Shown: positions 1-8,541 of the stretch, piece after piece
Numbering within the stretch: the stretch's first letter is position 1
Layout of the letters: each line of letters opens with the position of its first letter
DNA from: Komagataella phaffii GS115
Lineage: Eukaryota; Ascomycota; Pichiomycetes; Pichiales; Pichiaceae
Assembly: GCF_000027005.1 (NCBI RefSeq)
Contig: NC_012964.1
Span: forward strand, 1,116,001-1,180,000
Direction of reading: 5' to 3'
DNA length: 64,000 nt
Made by a program: the position numbers and the translations under genes
Notes under the pieces: model-generated
Seen by the model: the letters and a program-made list of their open reading frames with translations, nothing else
Database searches by the model: none
Told to the model about the DNA's origin: nothing

Positions 1-1
1 G

Positions 2-1801
2 GTAGGCGTTAAAATGCTCGGTTCAATCATAATTGCCGAATGGTTAATAAGTGAGAATCTATTTGACGTTGAAAGAGAATGTATTCTAGGCTGCTACGAG
101 ATCTACAACAGTGAAGGTTACCGACCAAGTTCGGAGGAACAGCAACTTTTTATCAAAAGATTAAAGCAAATCTTGCATGTTGATCCCGAAGATGTGGCCT
201 ACAAGCCGGTAAAGAAATTTGTCTCCACCCTTGCCGAATTTTTGGAAATACTAAATGATCTTGAGAATGTTCCATTGGGGGATGAGTTTGATGATGAGCG
301 TACCTTCCATAAACTTAACATTTCAGGATACCTAATGGAAGTTAATAGTCCCGAAGTTCTTCAATCATTCATCAATGGAATGTATGAGGATAATAAACTC
401 AAGGAAAACTTTGTTCAAGCTGCTCTGAGTTTGGAGTTATTGGCAAACACCTATGATTGGGACATTGATACAGTTTTACCTAGGTGCTATGAGCCAGAAT
501 TCCCGGCCCAAACTCCATTTGAAAGAAAAGAGGCTCTTTTCAAGCTCATTGCAGACAATTTTGCTAAGGGAAATAGATTAGAGCAGGCCGTCGATTGCTA
601 CAAAGAATTGATTGAAGCATATGATAAAGTCAGTTTTGATCTTCGTGGATTGGCATCTGCGCATGCTAAGTTGGCTAAAGTTTACAAGGGATTGGAAGTC
701 GTTGATAGAGTAACACCATCATATTTCAAGATTTCTTTTATCGGTTTGGGATTTCCAACAGCCATCCGAGGAAGGCAATTTATATATGAGGGTCTACCTT
801 TTGAACATATCACTAGTATTCATGATCGTTTGTCAAGACTGCATCCTGGTGTTCGTATAATTAGTGAAGAAGAAGAAGCTGAAAAATTGATTGAAGAGGT
901 CCCATTTGGAAGGTTCTTACATGTGAAGACAGTCGAGCCTTTCAAAGATTTGGCCTCCAACTTTACCCATGCCACGATATCCATGAAGAGGTATATGGAC
1001 AATAAAGATCTGAAGGTTTTCGTTTCGACGAGAAGACTTCCAGGAGCTACAGGAGTTACAGATTTGTGGACCGAAGAAACCACATATGAGACCTATTTGA
1101 CATTCCCTGTGCTAATGAACCGTAGTGAAATCAAATCTGTGAAGACGGTCAAAATATCACCCCTGGAGAATGCCATTAGATTGTTATCTATCAAGAATCA
1201 AGATTTGGCAACGTTAGAGTTATTTATAAGACATGCACTGAAAGCAGATGAAGATACTTTAGGTTTATTCAATGATCTATCTCGTCAACTGGCTGGCACT
1301 ATTGACTCACCAGTGAATGGCGGTGTAACCCAATATCGGGTATTTTTCACGTCTGAGGAGGAAGCGGAAGATTCTTTCAGTGGAGAGGAAGTGAAACTTC
1401 TCAAGTCAGAATTCAACGATCTAGTGTTATTATTAGGTCGCTGCTTGATTCTCCATGGGAAACTAGTCTCCAAATCTTTAAAGAAATCCCATGATTCATT
1501 GATTGATCTGTTTGAACAGAATTTTACTGATGAAATTCAAGAGCTTGAAATTGATTTGGAAAGTATAAGAAATGCCAAAATGATTGATACCAAATACTCT
1601 GACCATCTTCCTAATTTCCGTCCTTCCTCCATACGGACTGAGAGCATTCACAGTGTTGGAGATAACAGCCGTATTGAAGTGTCATCGGGATCACTTTTAT
1701 CCGAATCTTCTAGTAGACTGACTAATTTAACAGATGGTACTAGCCGAAGCGCAGCTACAAGAAAGAGGACTGCCTTGAATTGGAGGAGAAATAGATCTTA
1801 A
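2..1801 (+). CDS. DCK1: Dck1, DOCK-family Rac/Rho GEF (5' partial, C-terminal part)
   Basis: The reading frame is open to the left edge, so only about the last 599 residues are present; the first internal ATG is at 14. The visible protein matches the DHR-2 (DOCKER) region of DOCK guanine nucleotide exchange factors. It has the conserved FPAQTPFERKEALF-type block, a helical repeat stretch (ANFAKGNRLEQAVDCYKEL), a YFKISFIGLGFP block and a FIYEGLPFEHI block. In yeast, Dck1 works with the ELMO-like Lmo1 to activate Rho5 in cell-wall integrity, oxidative stress and mitophagy signalling. The Ser/Thr-rich basic tail after about position 1600 is probably disordered. Family identity is firm. Naming it DCK1 rests on yeasts generally having one DOCK protein. 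Confidence 0.85.
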   Translation, partial: VGVKMLGSIIIAEWLISENLFDVERECILGCYEIYNSEGYRPSSEEQQLFIKRLKQILHVDPEDVAYKPVKKFVSTLAEFLEILNDLENVPLGDEFDDERTFHKLNISGYLMEVNSPEVLQSFINGMYEDNKLKENFVQAALSLELLANTYDWDIDTVLPRCYEPEFPAQTPFERKEALFKLIADNFAKGNRLEQAVDCYKELIEAYDKVSFDLRGLASAHAKLAKVYKGLEVVDRVTPSYFKISFIGLGFPTAIRGRQFIYEGLPFEHITSIHDRLSRLHPGVRIISEEEEAEKLIEEVPFGRFLHVKTVEPFKDLASNFTHATISMKRYMDNKDLKVFVSTRRLPGATGVTDLWTEETTYETYLTFPVLMNRSEIKSVKTVKISPLENAIRLLSIKNQDLATLELFIRHALKADEDTLGLFNDLSRQLAGTIDSPVNGGVTQYRVFFTSEEEAEDSFSGEEVKLLKSEFNDLVLLLGRCLILHGKLVSKSLKKSHDSLIDLFEQNFTDEIQELEIDLESIRNAKMIDTKYSDHLPNFRPSSIRTESIHSVGDNSRIEVSSGSLLSESSSRLTNLTDGTSRSAATRKRTALNWRRNRS

Positions 1802-2065
1802 TTTGAATTACTGATAAGCTAGTAGAATTTAAAAGGCTGAATAGTTGTGTAGTTCCATTATTAAGAACAGAAACAGACTGATTACCAACTTCATTTTTCA
1901 CCCAATCACATAGGGGACCTTAGGTAACCCTTTTCAGAGATAGTACTCTTACGTAACGTCTTCTCCACTGGAACCTCAACTTTTCGCGCCTCAACTTTCT
2001 AGAACAGAAACGGAACCAAGTAAAAAAACTGTCCTACTTTTTTCGCCTTTCTTCATACTTTAATC

Positions 2066-2482
2066 ATGCTCAGAAACGTTTCAAGACAGTTACTACGTTC
2101 ATCCAAGGTGTACTTGCCACAAGTAGCTGTGGTGAGAACTCAAACACCTGCCTTCGTCTCGCCATCAATCATAAGCAAACGTTTCAACATCACACAATCT
2201 GCTTCCACATTGACCAAAGAGGATGTCCTAACCAGAAGTGTCTCTGTGTTGCGGGGATTTGAGGTCAAGACAAAGGATATCGATTTACAAACCACTTTTG
2301 TTCAAGATCTTGGAATGGACTCTTTGGATTTGAACGATGCTTTAGTCGCTCTGGAAGAGGAATTCGATGTTGTGTTCGATGACAAAACCGCCAATGAGAT
2401 CAAGACTGTGGGAGAAGTTGTTGATTTTGTTCTGGCTAACTACTTGCCCACTGAGCAATCCATCAACCATACCATCCGTTAA
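2066..2482 (+). CDS. ACP1: Mitochondrial acyl carrier protein Acp1
   Basis: This 138-residue protein has a basic, Arg/Ser-rich N-terminus (LRNVSRQLLRSSKV) typical of a mitochondrial presequence, then one acyl carrier domain from about residue 50. The phosphopantetheine attachment site is the Ser in DLGMDSLDLND (Ser86 from the ATG at 2066). The protein carries the growing chain in mitochondrial type II fatty acid synthesis, supplies the lipoic acid precursor, and in many yeasts is a subunit associated with complex I and with the Fe-S assembly complex. It lies next to SDS22, as in S. cerevisiae (YKL192C/YKL193C). Confidence 0.95.
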   Translation: MLRNVSRQLLRSSKVYLPQVAVVRTQTPAFVSPSIISKRFNITQSASTLTKEDVLTRSVSVLRGFEVKTKDIDLQTTFVQDLGMDSLDLNDALVALEEEFDVVFDDKTANEIKTVGEVVDFVLANYLPTEQSINHTIR

Positions 2483-2838
2483 GTTATTTTAGAAGTGTTG
2501 TTTATAGCCAAATAGTTTTACCGAAGGTGATTGGATGTAAGTGCAAGTCGTGTGCAGTCCAACTTGGATTACATGCTGTAGGTAAGAATGAAGCTGGGGT
2601 AAAATATAGCAAGTACGAAAAAGAGGACAATTCTGTCTCGCTGATGGATGTTGAAGCAACCCTGTTTGGTTGGCATAGTCTCCTATAGTACCAGCCAACT
2701 AGCGCAAGCAGTAGCCATCTTTCTCTTCGTCCTTTAGACGACATCAACTTCGTCTCTGATTATGTAATCTTTGGTATCTACCCCAAAGATCGCGTAGGAA
2801 TATTAGCTCAAGCTAGGAACCCACAGAAATCATACGAA
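2483..2838. other. ACP1-SDS22 intergenic region
   Basis: A 356-base gap between two plus-strand genes. It should hold the ACP1 3' end and the SDS22 promoter. The short minus-strand frames here have no recognisable protein features, and I see no RNA gene. Confidence 0.5.
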
Positions 2839-3921
2839 ATGTCGAAAGAAGAAGAGAAGGCTGCATTGAATTCTAGTGATAACAATTCCATCTACGAAAC
2901 AGATCCTGAAGATGTTCAGGCTCCAGGAAATCCAATAAGTACATTGGACACCGCAACAGGATTCAGCCTTATTGATGATACCAATCCGCAGGAGATTGCT
3001 GCCGATGAAGACTTGGCCGATGAGTTGGCATCTGACTTGGAGTACTTAGACCTGGTCCACTTGAAAGTGAAATCCCTAGAAAATTTGAACCTAGATAGAT
3101 TTGCCCAATTGACTGGGATATGTCTGCGTCAGAACTTGGTTGACTCTCTGGTCCCACTGAAGGCAATTTCTAAAAAGGATCAGGTGACCGAACTGGATTT
3201 CTACGACAATAGAATCAACCATATCAGTAAACACGTTAACGAATTTGAGAATCTAGAAGTGTTGGATCTGTCGTTCAATAAGATCAAGAATATCAAGAAT
3301 GTGGATCGGCTATCTAAGTTGAAGAAGCTGTATCTCGTCCAAAACAAGGTGCATGAGATAAAGAATATATCCAATCTCAAATCGTTGGAAACCTTGGAGC
3401 TCGGAGGTAATAAACTCACAGAGATTGGGGAAGAACTTTTAAATCTGTCTTCAATTACAGACCTATGGTTGGGTAAAAATTACATTCAGAGATTGCAGAA
3501 TCTAGATAGTTTGAAAAACTTGGAAATTTTATCCATCCAATCAAACAGGCTCACAAAGATCGAAGGGCTGGAAGAGCTGGTTAACCTCAGAGAGTTGTAT
3601 CTGGCTGATAACGGTATCTCCAAAATTGAGAACCTAGACAAGAATACGAAGTTGGAAGTTTTGGATTTGACTTCAAATAAAATTGAGCATCTGGAGAACA
3701 TGTCGCATTTAACCAGCTTGACAGATCTATGGTTTTCTTACAATAAGATTTCCTCATTTGCCGAAGTGGAGAAGGAGTTATCCAAGCTCCCCCAGTTGGA
3801 CACTGTTTATTTTGAGCATAATCCAATTCAGACCGAGAACCCTACATCCTACAGACGAAAACTAAAGTTGATATTGGGAAGCAGTTTGCAGAAAATTGAC
3901 GCTACATATATTAGATCTTGA
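2839..3921 (+). CDS. SDS22: Sds22, leucine-rich-repeat regulator of protein phosphatase 1
   Basis: This 360-residue protein has an acidic N-terminal segment of about 70 residues followed by roughly eleven to twelve tandem 22-residue leucine-rich repeats of the SDS22 type (for example LEVLDLSFNKIKNIKN, LKKLYLVQNKVHEIKN, LRELYLADNGISKIEN). It ends in an LRR cap around FEHNPIQTENPTSYRRKLKLILGSL. Sds22 binds the PP1 catalytic subunit (Glc7) in the nucleus and controls its maturation and localisation in mitosis. Length and repeat architecture match the family, and adjacency to ACP1 is conserved with S. cerevisiae. Confidence 0.95.
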   Translation: MSKEEEKAALNSSDNNSIYETDPEDVQAPGNPISTLDTATGFSLIDDTNPQEIAADEDLADELASDLEYLDLVHLKVKSLENLNLDRFAQLTGICLRQNLVDSLVPLKAISKKDQVTELDFYDNRINHISKHVNEFENLEVLDLSFNKIKNIKNVDRLSKLKKLYLVQNKVHEIKNISNLKSLETLELGGNKLTEIGEELLNLSSITDLWLGKNYIQRLQNLDSLKNLEILSIQSNRLTKIEGLEELVNLRELYLADNGISKIENLDKNTKLEVLDLTSNKIEHLENMSHLTSLTDLWFSYNKISSFAEVEKELSKLPQLDTVYFEHNPIQTENPTSYRRKLKLILGSSLQKIDATYIRS

Positions 3922-4136
3922 ATAAATTTTACTTGGCTGATTCAAGCCTTTACATGTTCGCATTTTCCCCACTTATAAGACCCCTTTAGGAATAGATAGA
4001 TTATGTGTAATAAATTACAGCGATCGTAGATTACTCAATTTGATGCTCGTCTGTTTTTTTGCCCTTAACTTAGGTGGTCAGCGATAACAATTCACTCCCT
4101 CGGCCTCCCCTAAAACGGAGTCTTAGACCAAAAATA

Positions 4137-5294
4137 ATGGCAGAAGACAGGAAAAAACGTGTAGGAAAAGCCTGTGACTCTTGTAGAATCAAAAAGACCA
4201 AGTGCGATGGAAAGAATCCATGTTCCCGTTGTATCAGTGACAACAAAGTTTGTATTTTTAGTGAAAGGAAAAGGTTCAAGGACAGAAACTACCCACCTGG
4301 ATACGTACAGCTATTAGAAACGAGACTCAATCTGGTGTTGAATGGACTTGAAAAGATTGTGAATCTTGTAAGAAAAGATGTTGACCTGTCGGAGTTGAAG
4401 AGCGACGAGTTCATGCTGCAGCCAGAGGAGGAGAAAGTGAATATCAATCGTGTGCTATCCTGGATGATAACCCAACAGGACTTGGTAACTAACTCTCCAG
4501 TAGAATGGGATTGTGAATCAGATATAGCAGCTAAGTTGACAGGCGATGTCTCAGACTTTCAGGCCTCGATTCACAAGGTTTTAGAGCAAAAGAAGACTCA
4601 AGGAAGGAAAGAGTCTAGTAGTCCCTTAGACAAGCCAAGTACACACTTATCTACGGTATACAATGTGGACAATTCCTCAGTCTCATCCAATGAGGAAACC
4701 GCTGATATCAACCCCCAGGTTGAGGATAATCCATTGCCTATACTAGACAATGAAGATAACAATTTGAATCCCGATAGCAGCAACACATTCGACTTCAATA
4801 ATGTCAACTTCGAGCTGAACCTGGGTGGCTTCCAATCTGGAGCTGCGCTTGCCACTGCAGCAATGGATGGGGGACTTTCCATGATAGATTTTGAAAACTC
4901 ACCCAGTATGGGAGGTTATTCGTCATCTGATCAGAAATCAGACCTCCTAGATTTTCATGATGAATCATATATCCCACCAACTACACTTCAAAGGAAGAAT
5001 TATAATAGCAACTCACCACTCACGTCGCCACCATTGAACCCTCAGAACATGAGACGATCCTCCTCCTTCAAGACTACGAGGCGGAATTCGAACTCCCATT
5101 TGGGCTACATATCCAAGCCACAATCAAACAGTCATATTCACACAGGACTCAAGAATAGTCCAGTGGCTGGTATCTTTCTTAGTTCTGAAGCGGATGGTTC
5201 ATCTGGCAACAGTGGGACGTTTTCTTCCATTCACTCGCCTGCTGGTGATTCATTTCCTACCTCGTCACCGAACAATAAAACAGACGAATACTAA
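4137..5294 (+). CDS. Zn(II)2Cys6 binuclear cluster transcription factor
   Basis: The first ATG in frame is at 4137 and gives 385 residues; the frame stays open for 21 codons upstream without an ATG. The N-terminus holds a fungal zinc cluster with cysteines at residues 13, 16, 23, 29, 32 and 39 (C-x2-C-x6-C-x5-C-x2-C-x6-C), flanked by basic residues. A linker (KRFKDRNYPPGYVQLLETRL) and a short heptad-like dimerisation segment follow. The rest is low-complexity Asn/Ser/Asp-rich sequence, consistent with an activation or regulatory region. There is no fungal-specific middle homology domain, so the protein is short for the family. I do not recognise the ortholog, so target genes are unknown. Confidence 0.8.
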   Translation: MAEDRKKRVGKACDSCRIKKTKCDGKNPCSRCISDNKVCIFSERKRFKDRNYPPGYVQLLETRLNLVLNGLEKIVNLVRKDVDLSELKSDEFMLQPEEEKVNINRVLSWMITQQDLVTNSPVEWDCESDIAAKLTGDVSDFQASIHKVLEQKKTQGRKESSSPLDKPSTHLSTVYNVDNSSVSSNEETADINPQVEDNPLPILDNEDNNLNPDSSNTFDFNNVNFELNLGGFQSGAALATAAMDGGLSMIDFENSPSMGGYSSSDQKSDLLDFHDESYIPPTTLQRKNYNSNSPLTSPPLNPQNMRRSSSFKTTRRNSNSHLGYISKPQSNSHIHTGLKNSPVAGIFLSSEADGSSGNSGTFSSIHSPAGDSFPTSSPNNKTDEY

Positions 5295-5507
5295 TAGGAA
5301 TCAAGTTGAATTCATTCAAGAATTGATTTAACTGTGGTAGGATAATAATTTATTTGTCGTCTTTGAACATTATTGATAGTAATCCTTTGTTTCTTTTGTA
5401 TATATTAGGTAAATCCCTTTTTGGTAATAAATTGTCACCTCTCACTATACTTCGCATTTTTCCTTACCTACTGATTGTTATTTCTTTTTTCCAATCAAAC
5501 CATCATC

Positions 5508-8423
5508 ATGTATGAAGAAGAGGTGTTTGACCTTCCACAGGACATTTTGGACGGTTTGGTCAGCAATGTTGTGGAGGCCAATGAGGAGACCAAGTCTGAG
5601 TCACCAAAGGAACAGCAGGAGGAATTTGAACTAGAGATAACGGACGATATCCTGAACCGTTTAGTAAACGATACTGTAGGCTTATTGGAACAACAAGGGC
5701 AAAAAGCTGAGAACAAACCATCTCCGGAAGATGCTCAGGGAGAAGAAACGATATCGAACGATCAGAGTGATAAAGACCAAACACAGAAACAAACAGAGGA
5801 AACTAATCACGCCGATAAGGAAAAACCTCAGCTACCTTCAGAAGCAGTTACTGAAGATCGGAATAATGACAGCAGTGAGTATGGAAAACTTTTAGAGGAT
5901 ACAGAAGCCATTCTTCAACAATATGAATCATCCAAGAGTGGGCCGCAAGCGGACAGTCGTGTGTCTACTCGTCCAGCCCAAGAAACATCAGATATTGCAT
6001 CACAACAGCAGGATTCAACAGTCAAGACAAACAATTCTCAGCAAACTGGGCATGAAATTGAAAGTGAGGTTAATTTCAGAGACATGTTAAGACTGGCGGA
6101 GCAGCATGTACAAATTGACCAGCTATTGTCCGGCACGTCAGAAGAAATTTCACACGAGATATTGGAACAACTAGCTTCAGCCACTGCTGAAAGTATTCAA
6201 AATCAACAAAAACAGCTGGCAAAAGAGTTTGGTGTTCCAAAACAGCAACAATTACAGAGGGAGTTTTTGAATAGACAGAAACAGCAACAAAAGAAGGTCG
6301 AAACTTCTCCTGATGAAAATCTCCAGGAAGCATTAGCCAATATGGTTCAATCAGTGGTTAATAATGTTGTAGAAAATTCTAGAAACGAAAAAGCAGATGT
6401 TTCCAAGTCTGATCTGGATACGGCTACGAGTAGTAGAACGAAGGCATCTGAGTCCCATGATCTGGATCAAACACAACTAAATCAAATTTTAGAGAACGCA
6501 GTTGCCATGGCTATATCGAATCCTAATAACTTACCAGATAATGCTCCAACTAACCAAGAAACTAAGCAGAGTAAAATTTCCAATGAAACTGCTGCAATCA
6601 CGTCACAAGAGGCATTGGATGCTGCTAAGGCCAGATTGTCCAAGCTTCCAATCAAACCTATGAAACGAGCTGAGGAAAAGAATAAATCATCTGATTCAAG
6701 TACAAATTCGGGTGCTGGTGGGTTTAATCAGTCACCTTTACAGTCCACCGGTAATTCTTCCCTCCTGGAGGCGATACGAAATGCATCTCAAAGTGCCATG
6801 AAACAAATTCAGGAATACCGAAAGACTGGGTCGACAGTACCACCGTCTAAAGAGGTTCAGATTGGTTCTGCTTCTTCCGATATGTTGCCCAATAGTCAGG
6901 CATCTGTTGTGAACGATTCGGTTACTAAAAAGGCTGCTTCTAGTAAGGCACAGGATGCTTCGAAGAAAAGAGGTCTCTCCATCGCACAAACATTAGCCAT
7001 CACCAGAGATCAGATGGTTAGAAAAGCTTCAACAGAACCTCAGAATATCTCCAACCTTTACTCTTCCTTATCTCGTAACAGCTCATTATATTTGCAAAGG
7101 CAACAAATGCTGAACTCAATGAAAACAAAACCCCATGAGTCAAACAAAAGTGAGTCCATGGACAGTTTAGCCTTTTTACCTGCCACGATAAGTGAAGAAG
7201 TGTCTAGAATCACCGGTTTGTCATCTGATGCTATACGAAACATTTTCAATACCGTAAACAGTGCCGTTGATTTGATAGCGCCTTCTCTGAACAGAAAGTC
7301 TCTTGAAAAAGCAAACATGGATTTAAAAGAGAAGATTCGTATGGATAATAGGGAGAGGAAGAAGAGGTGGCGAGAATTGAACGTGGATAAAAATAGAGAT
7401 AATGACTTGAGAGCTAGAGTGCTAAAAAGAGCTAGTGTTCTGTTTCCTTCTGCAGATGAGGAAGAAAAAAAGAAAAAATGGGTTCAGGAAGAGTTTACTA
7501 AAAGGAAACAAAAGAGACTTGAAAGAGAAAGAGAGAATAAACCAGTATATTCAGCTTTTGAAACCAAGAAGGAAGCCAATAGCAAAGACAACCACAAGGC
7601 TAGTAGCGAGTTGACTACTACCACTGACACTGTTTTGAAGCAGTTCAGCGACTTAGGACTTCCAGATGATCCGAAATTTGCTACCGATTTCACCGAGTTG
7701 TATAAAACATTTCAGAATTCGACGTCTTCTGTGTATTCATCAAAGAATAGTCTCATCAACACTGCGACTGCTGCTATTGTTGCGTACGCTTCTCTCAATC
7801 AAGAGCCAGCTCTGAAGCAAGAAAACCTTGATGTTACATCCAAGTTCGGCTCAATGATCAATAATATAGTATCAGCTTTGTTGAATAGCACTCCCCAAGA
7901 AGCTGCTGTTAAAGAGATTACAGGATTACCTGCAGGGGCCATGTCATCATTCAAGATCAGAAAAGATTCCCCAAATCAGAATTCATCAACGGCAGACACG
8001 ATAAAGCTTCCTTCAAAGGTCCCCGATGCAGAATTGACACTCCTAATAAAGAATAAAAACTCGAGTGCTACAAACTCTAGCAATAGTCAAATGATCGGAG
8101 CTTTGAGGAACTTGAATCTCAACTTCACTACAGAGAAACGCAAAATGGACGACGTACCTATTGCGGTGGACGATTCCACACCCGGAAAAAAACTGAGGAC
8201 CGAAGACAGGAAAAATTTTTCGGCCCCTTGGACTTTTAACACGTTAAAGCTACCCCAGTACAAGAAACCTGAAGTTGGTAAACCGGTCTACACTCCGGCC
8301 CCTCCACGTTTGGCACAACCGAATACTATACCAGACAGAGAAGCTTCTAAACCATTATCGTTTGGTGGGATTAATTTAAGAAAGCCTGGCGCTTTCCGTA
8401 AGCCTAAGACCACCACTCAATGA
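5508..8423 (+). CDS. Large nuclear protein with DUF3020-type basic block, Spp41-like
   Basis: The ATG at 5508 (ATGTATGAAGAAG) gives 971 residues. Most of the protein is low-complexity Gln/Ser/Asn/Glu-rich sequence with short recurring acidic-hydrophobic motifs near the N-terminus (DLPQDILDGLVSNVV and ITDDILNRLVNDTV are related to each other). Around residues 605-665 is a highly charged block containing RKKRWRELN and RDNDLRARVLKRA, which resembles the fungal DUF3020 region I associate with S. cerevisiae Spp41, a negative regulator of PRP3/PRP4 expression. The C-terminus is Pro/Lys-rich (PWTFNTLKLPQYKKP). The ortholog assignment comes from memory of that block and is tentative. A nuclear location is inferred from the basic clusters. 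Confidence 0.5.
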   Translation: MYEEEVFDLPQDILDGLVSNVVEANEETKSESPKEQQEEFELEITDDILNRLVNDTVGLLEQQGQKAENKPSPEDAQGEETISNDQSDKDQTQKQTEETNHADKEKPQLPSEAVTEDRNNDSSEYGKLLEDTEAILQQYESSKSGPQADSRVSTRPAQETSDIASQQQDSTVKTNNSQQTGHEIESEVNFRDMLRLAEQHVQIDQLLSGTSEEISHEILEQLASATAESIQNQQKQLAKEFGVPKQQQLQREFLNRQKQQQKKVETSPDENLQEALANMVQSVVNNVVENSRNEKADVSKSDLDTATSSRTKASESHDLDQTQLNQILENAVAMAISNPNNLPDNAPTNQETKQSKISNETAAITSQEALDAAKARLSKLPIKPMKRAEEKNKSSDSSTNSGAGGFNQSPLQSTGNSSLLEAIRNASQSAMKQIQEYRKTGSTVPPSKEVQIGSASSDMLPNSQASVVNDSVTKKAASSKAQDASKKRGLSIAQTLAITRDQMVRKASTEPQNISNLYSSLSRNSSLYLQRQQMLNSMKTKPHESNKSESMDSLAFLPATISEEVSRITGLSSDAIRNIFNTVNSAVDLIAPSLNRKSLEKANMDLKEKIRMDNRERKKRWRELNVDKNRDNDLRARVLKRASVLFPSADEEEKKKKWVQEEFTKRKQKRLERERENKPVYSAFETKKEANSKDNHKASSELTTTTDTVLKQFSDLGLPDDPKFATDFTELYKTFQNSTSSVYSSKNSLINTATAAIVAYASLNQEPALKQENLDVTSKFGSMINNIVSALLNSTPQEAAVKEITGLPAGAMSSFKIRKDSPNQNSSTADTIKLPSKVPDAELTLLIKNKNSSATNSSNSQMIGALRNLNLNFTTEKRKMDDVPIAVDDSTPGKKLRTEDRKNFSAPWTFNTLKLPQYKKPEVGKPVYTPAPPRLAQPNTIPDREASKPLSFGGINLRKPGAFRKPKTTTQ

Positions 8424-8541
8424 TCACTCTTCATATCGCTAAACATATATTCATAATATTACATAAACGACCCTTTCAATATATAGGAAAGACATCGCGA
8501 TTAGTTAAGGATATTATATTTTGGTGAACTTTTCATCACAC

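Noticed and set aside
4003..4136. A spliced upstream exon for the Zn2Cys6 factor, suggested by CTTAACTTAG before 4074
   Set aside because: No convincing donor, and the ATG at 4137 already includes the entire zinc cluster with flanking basic residues.
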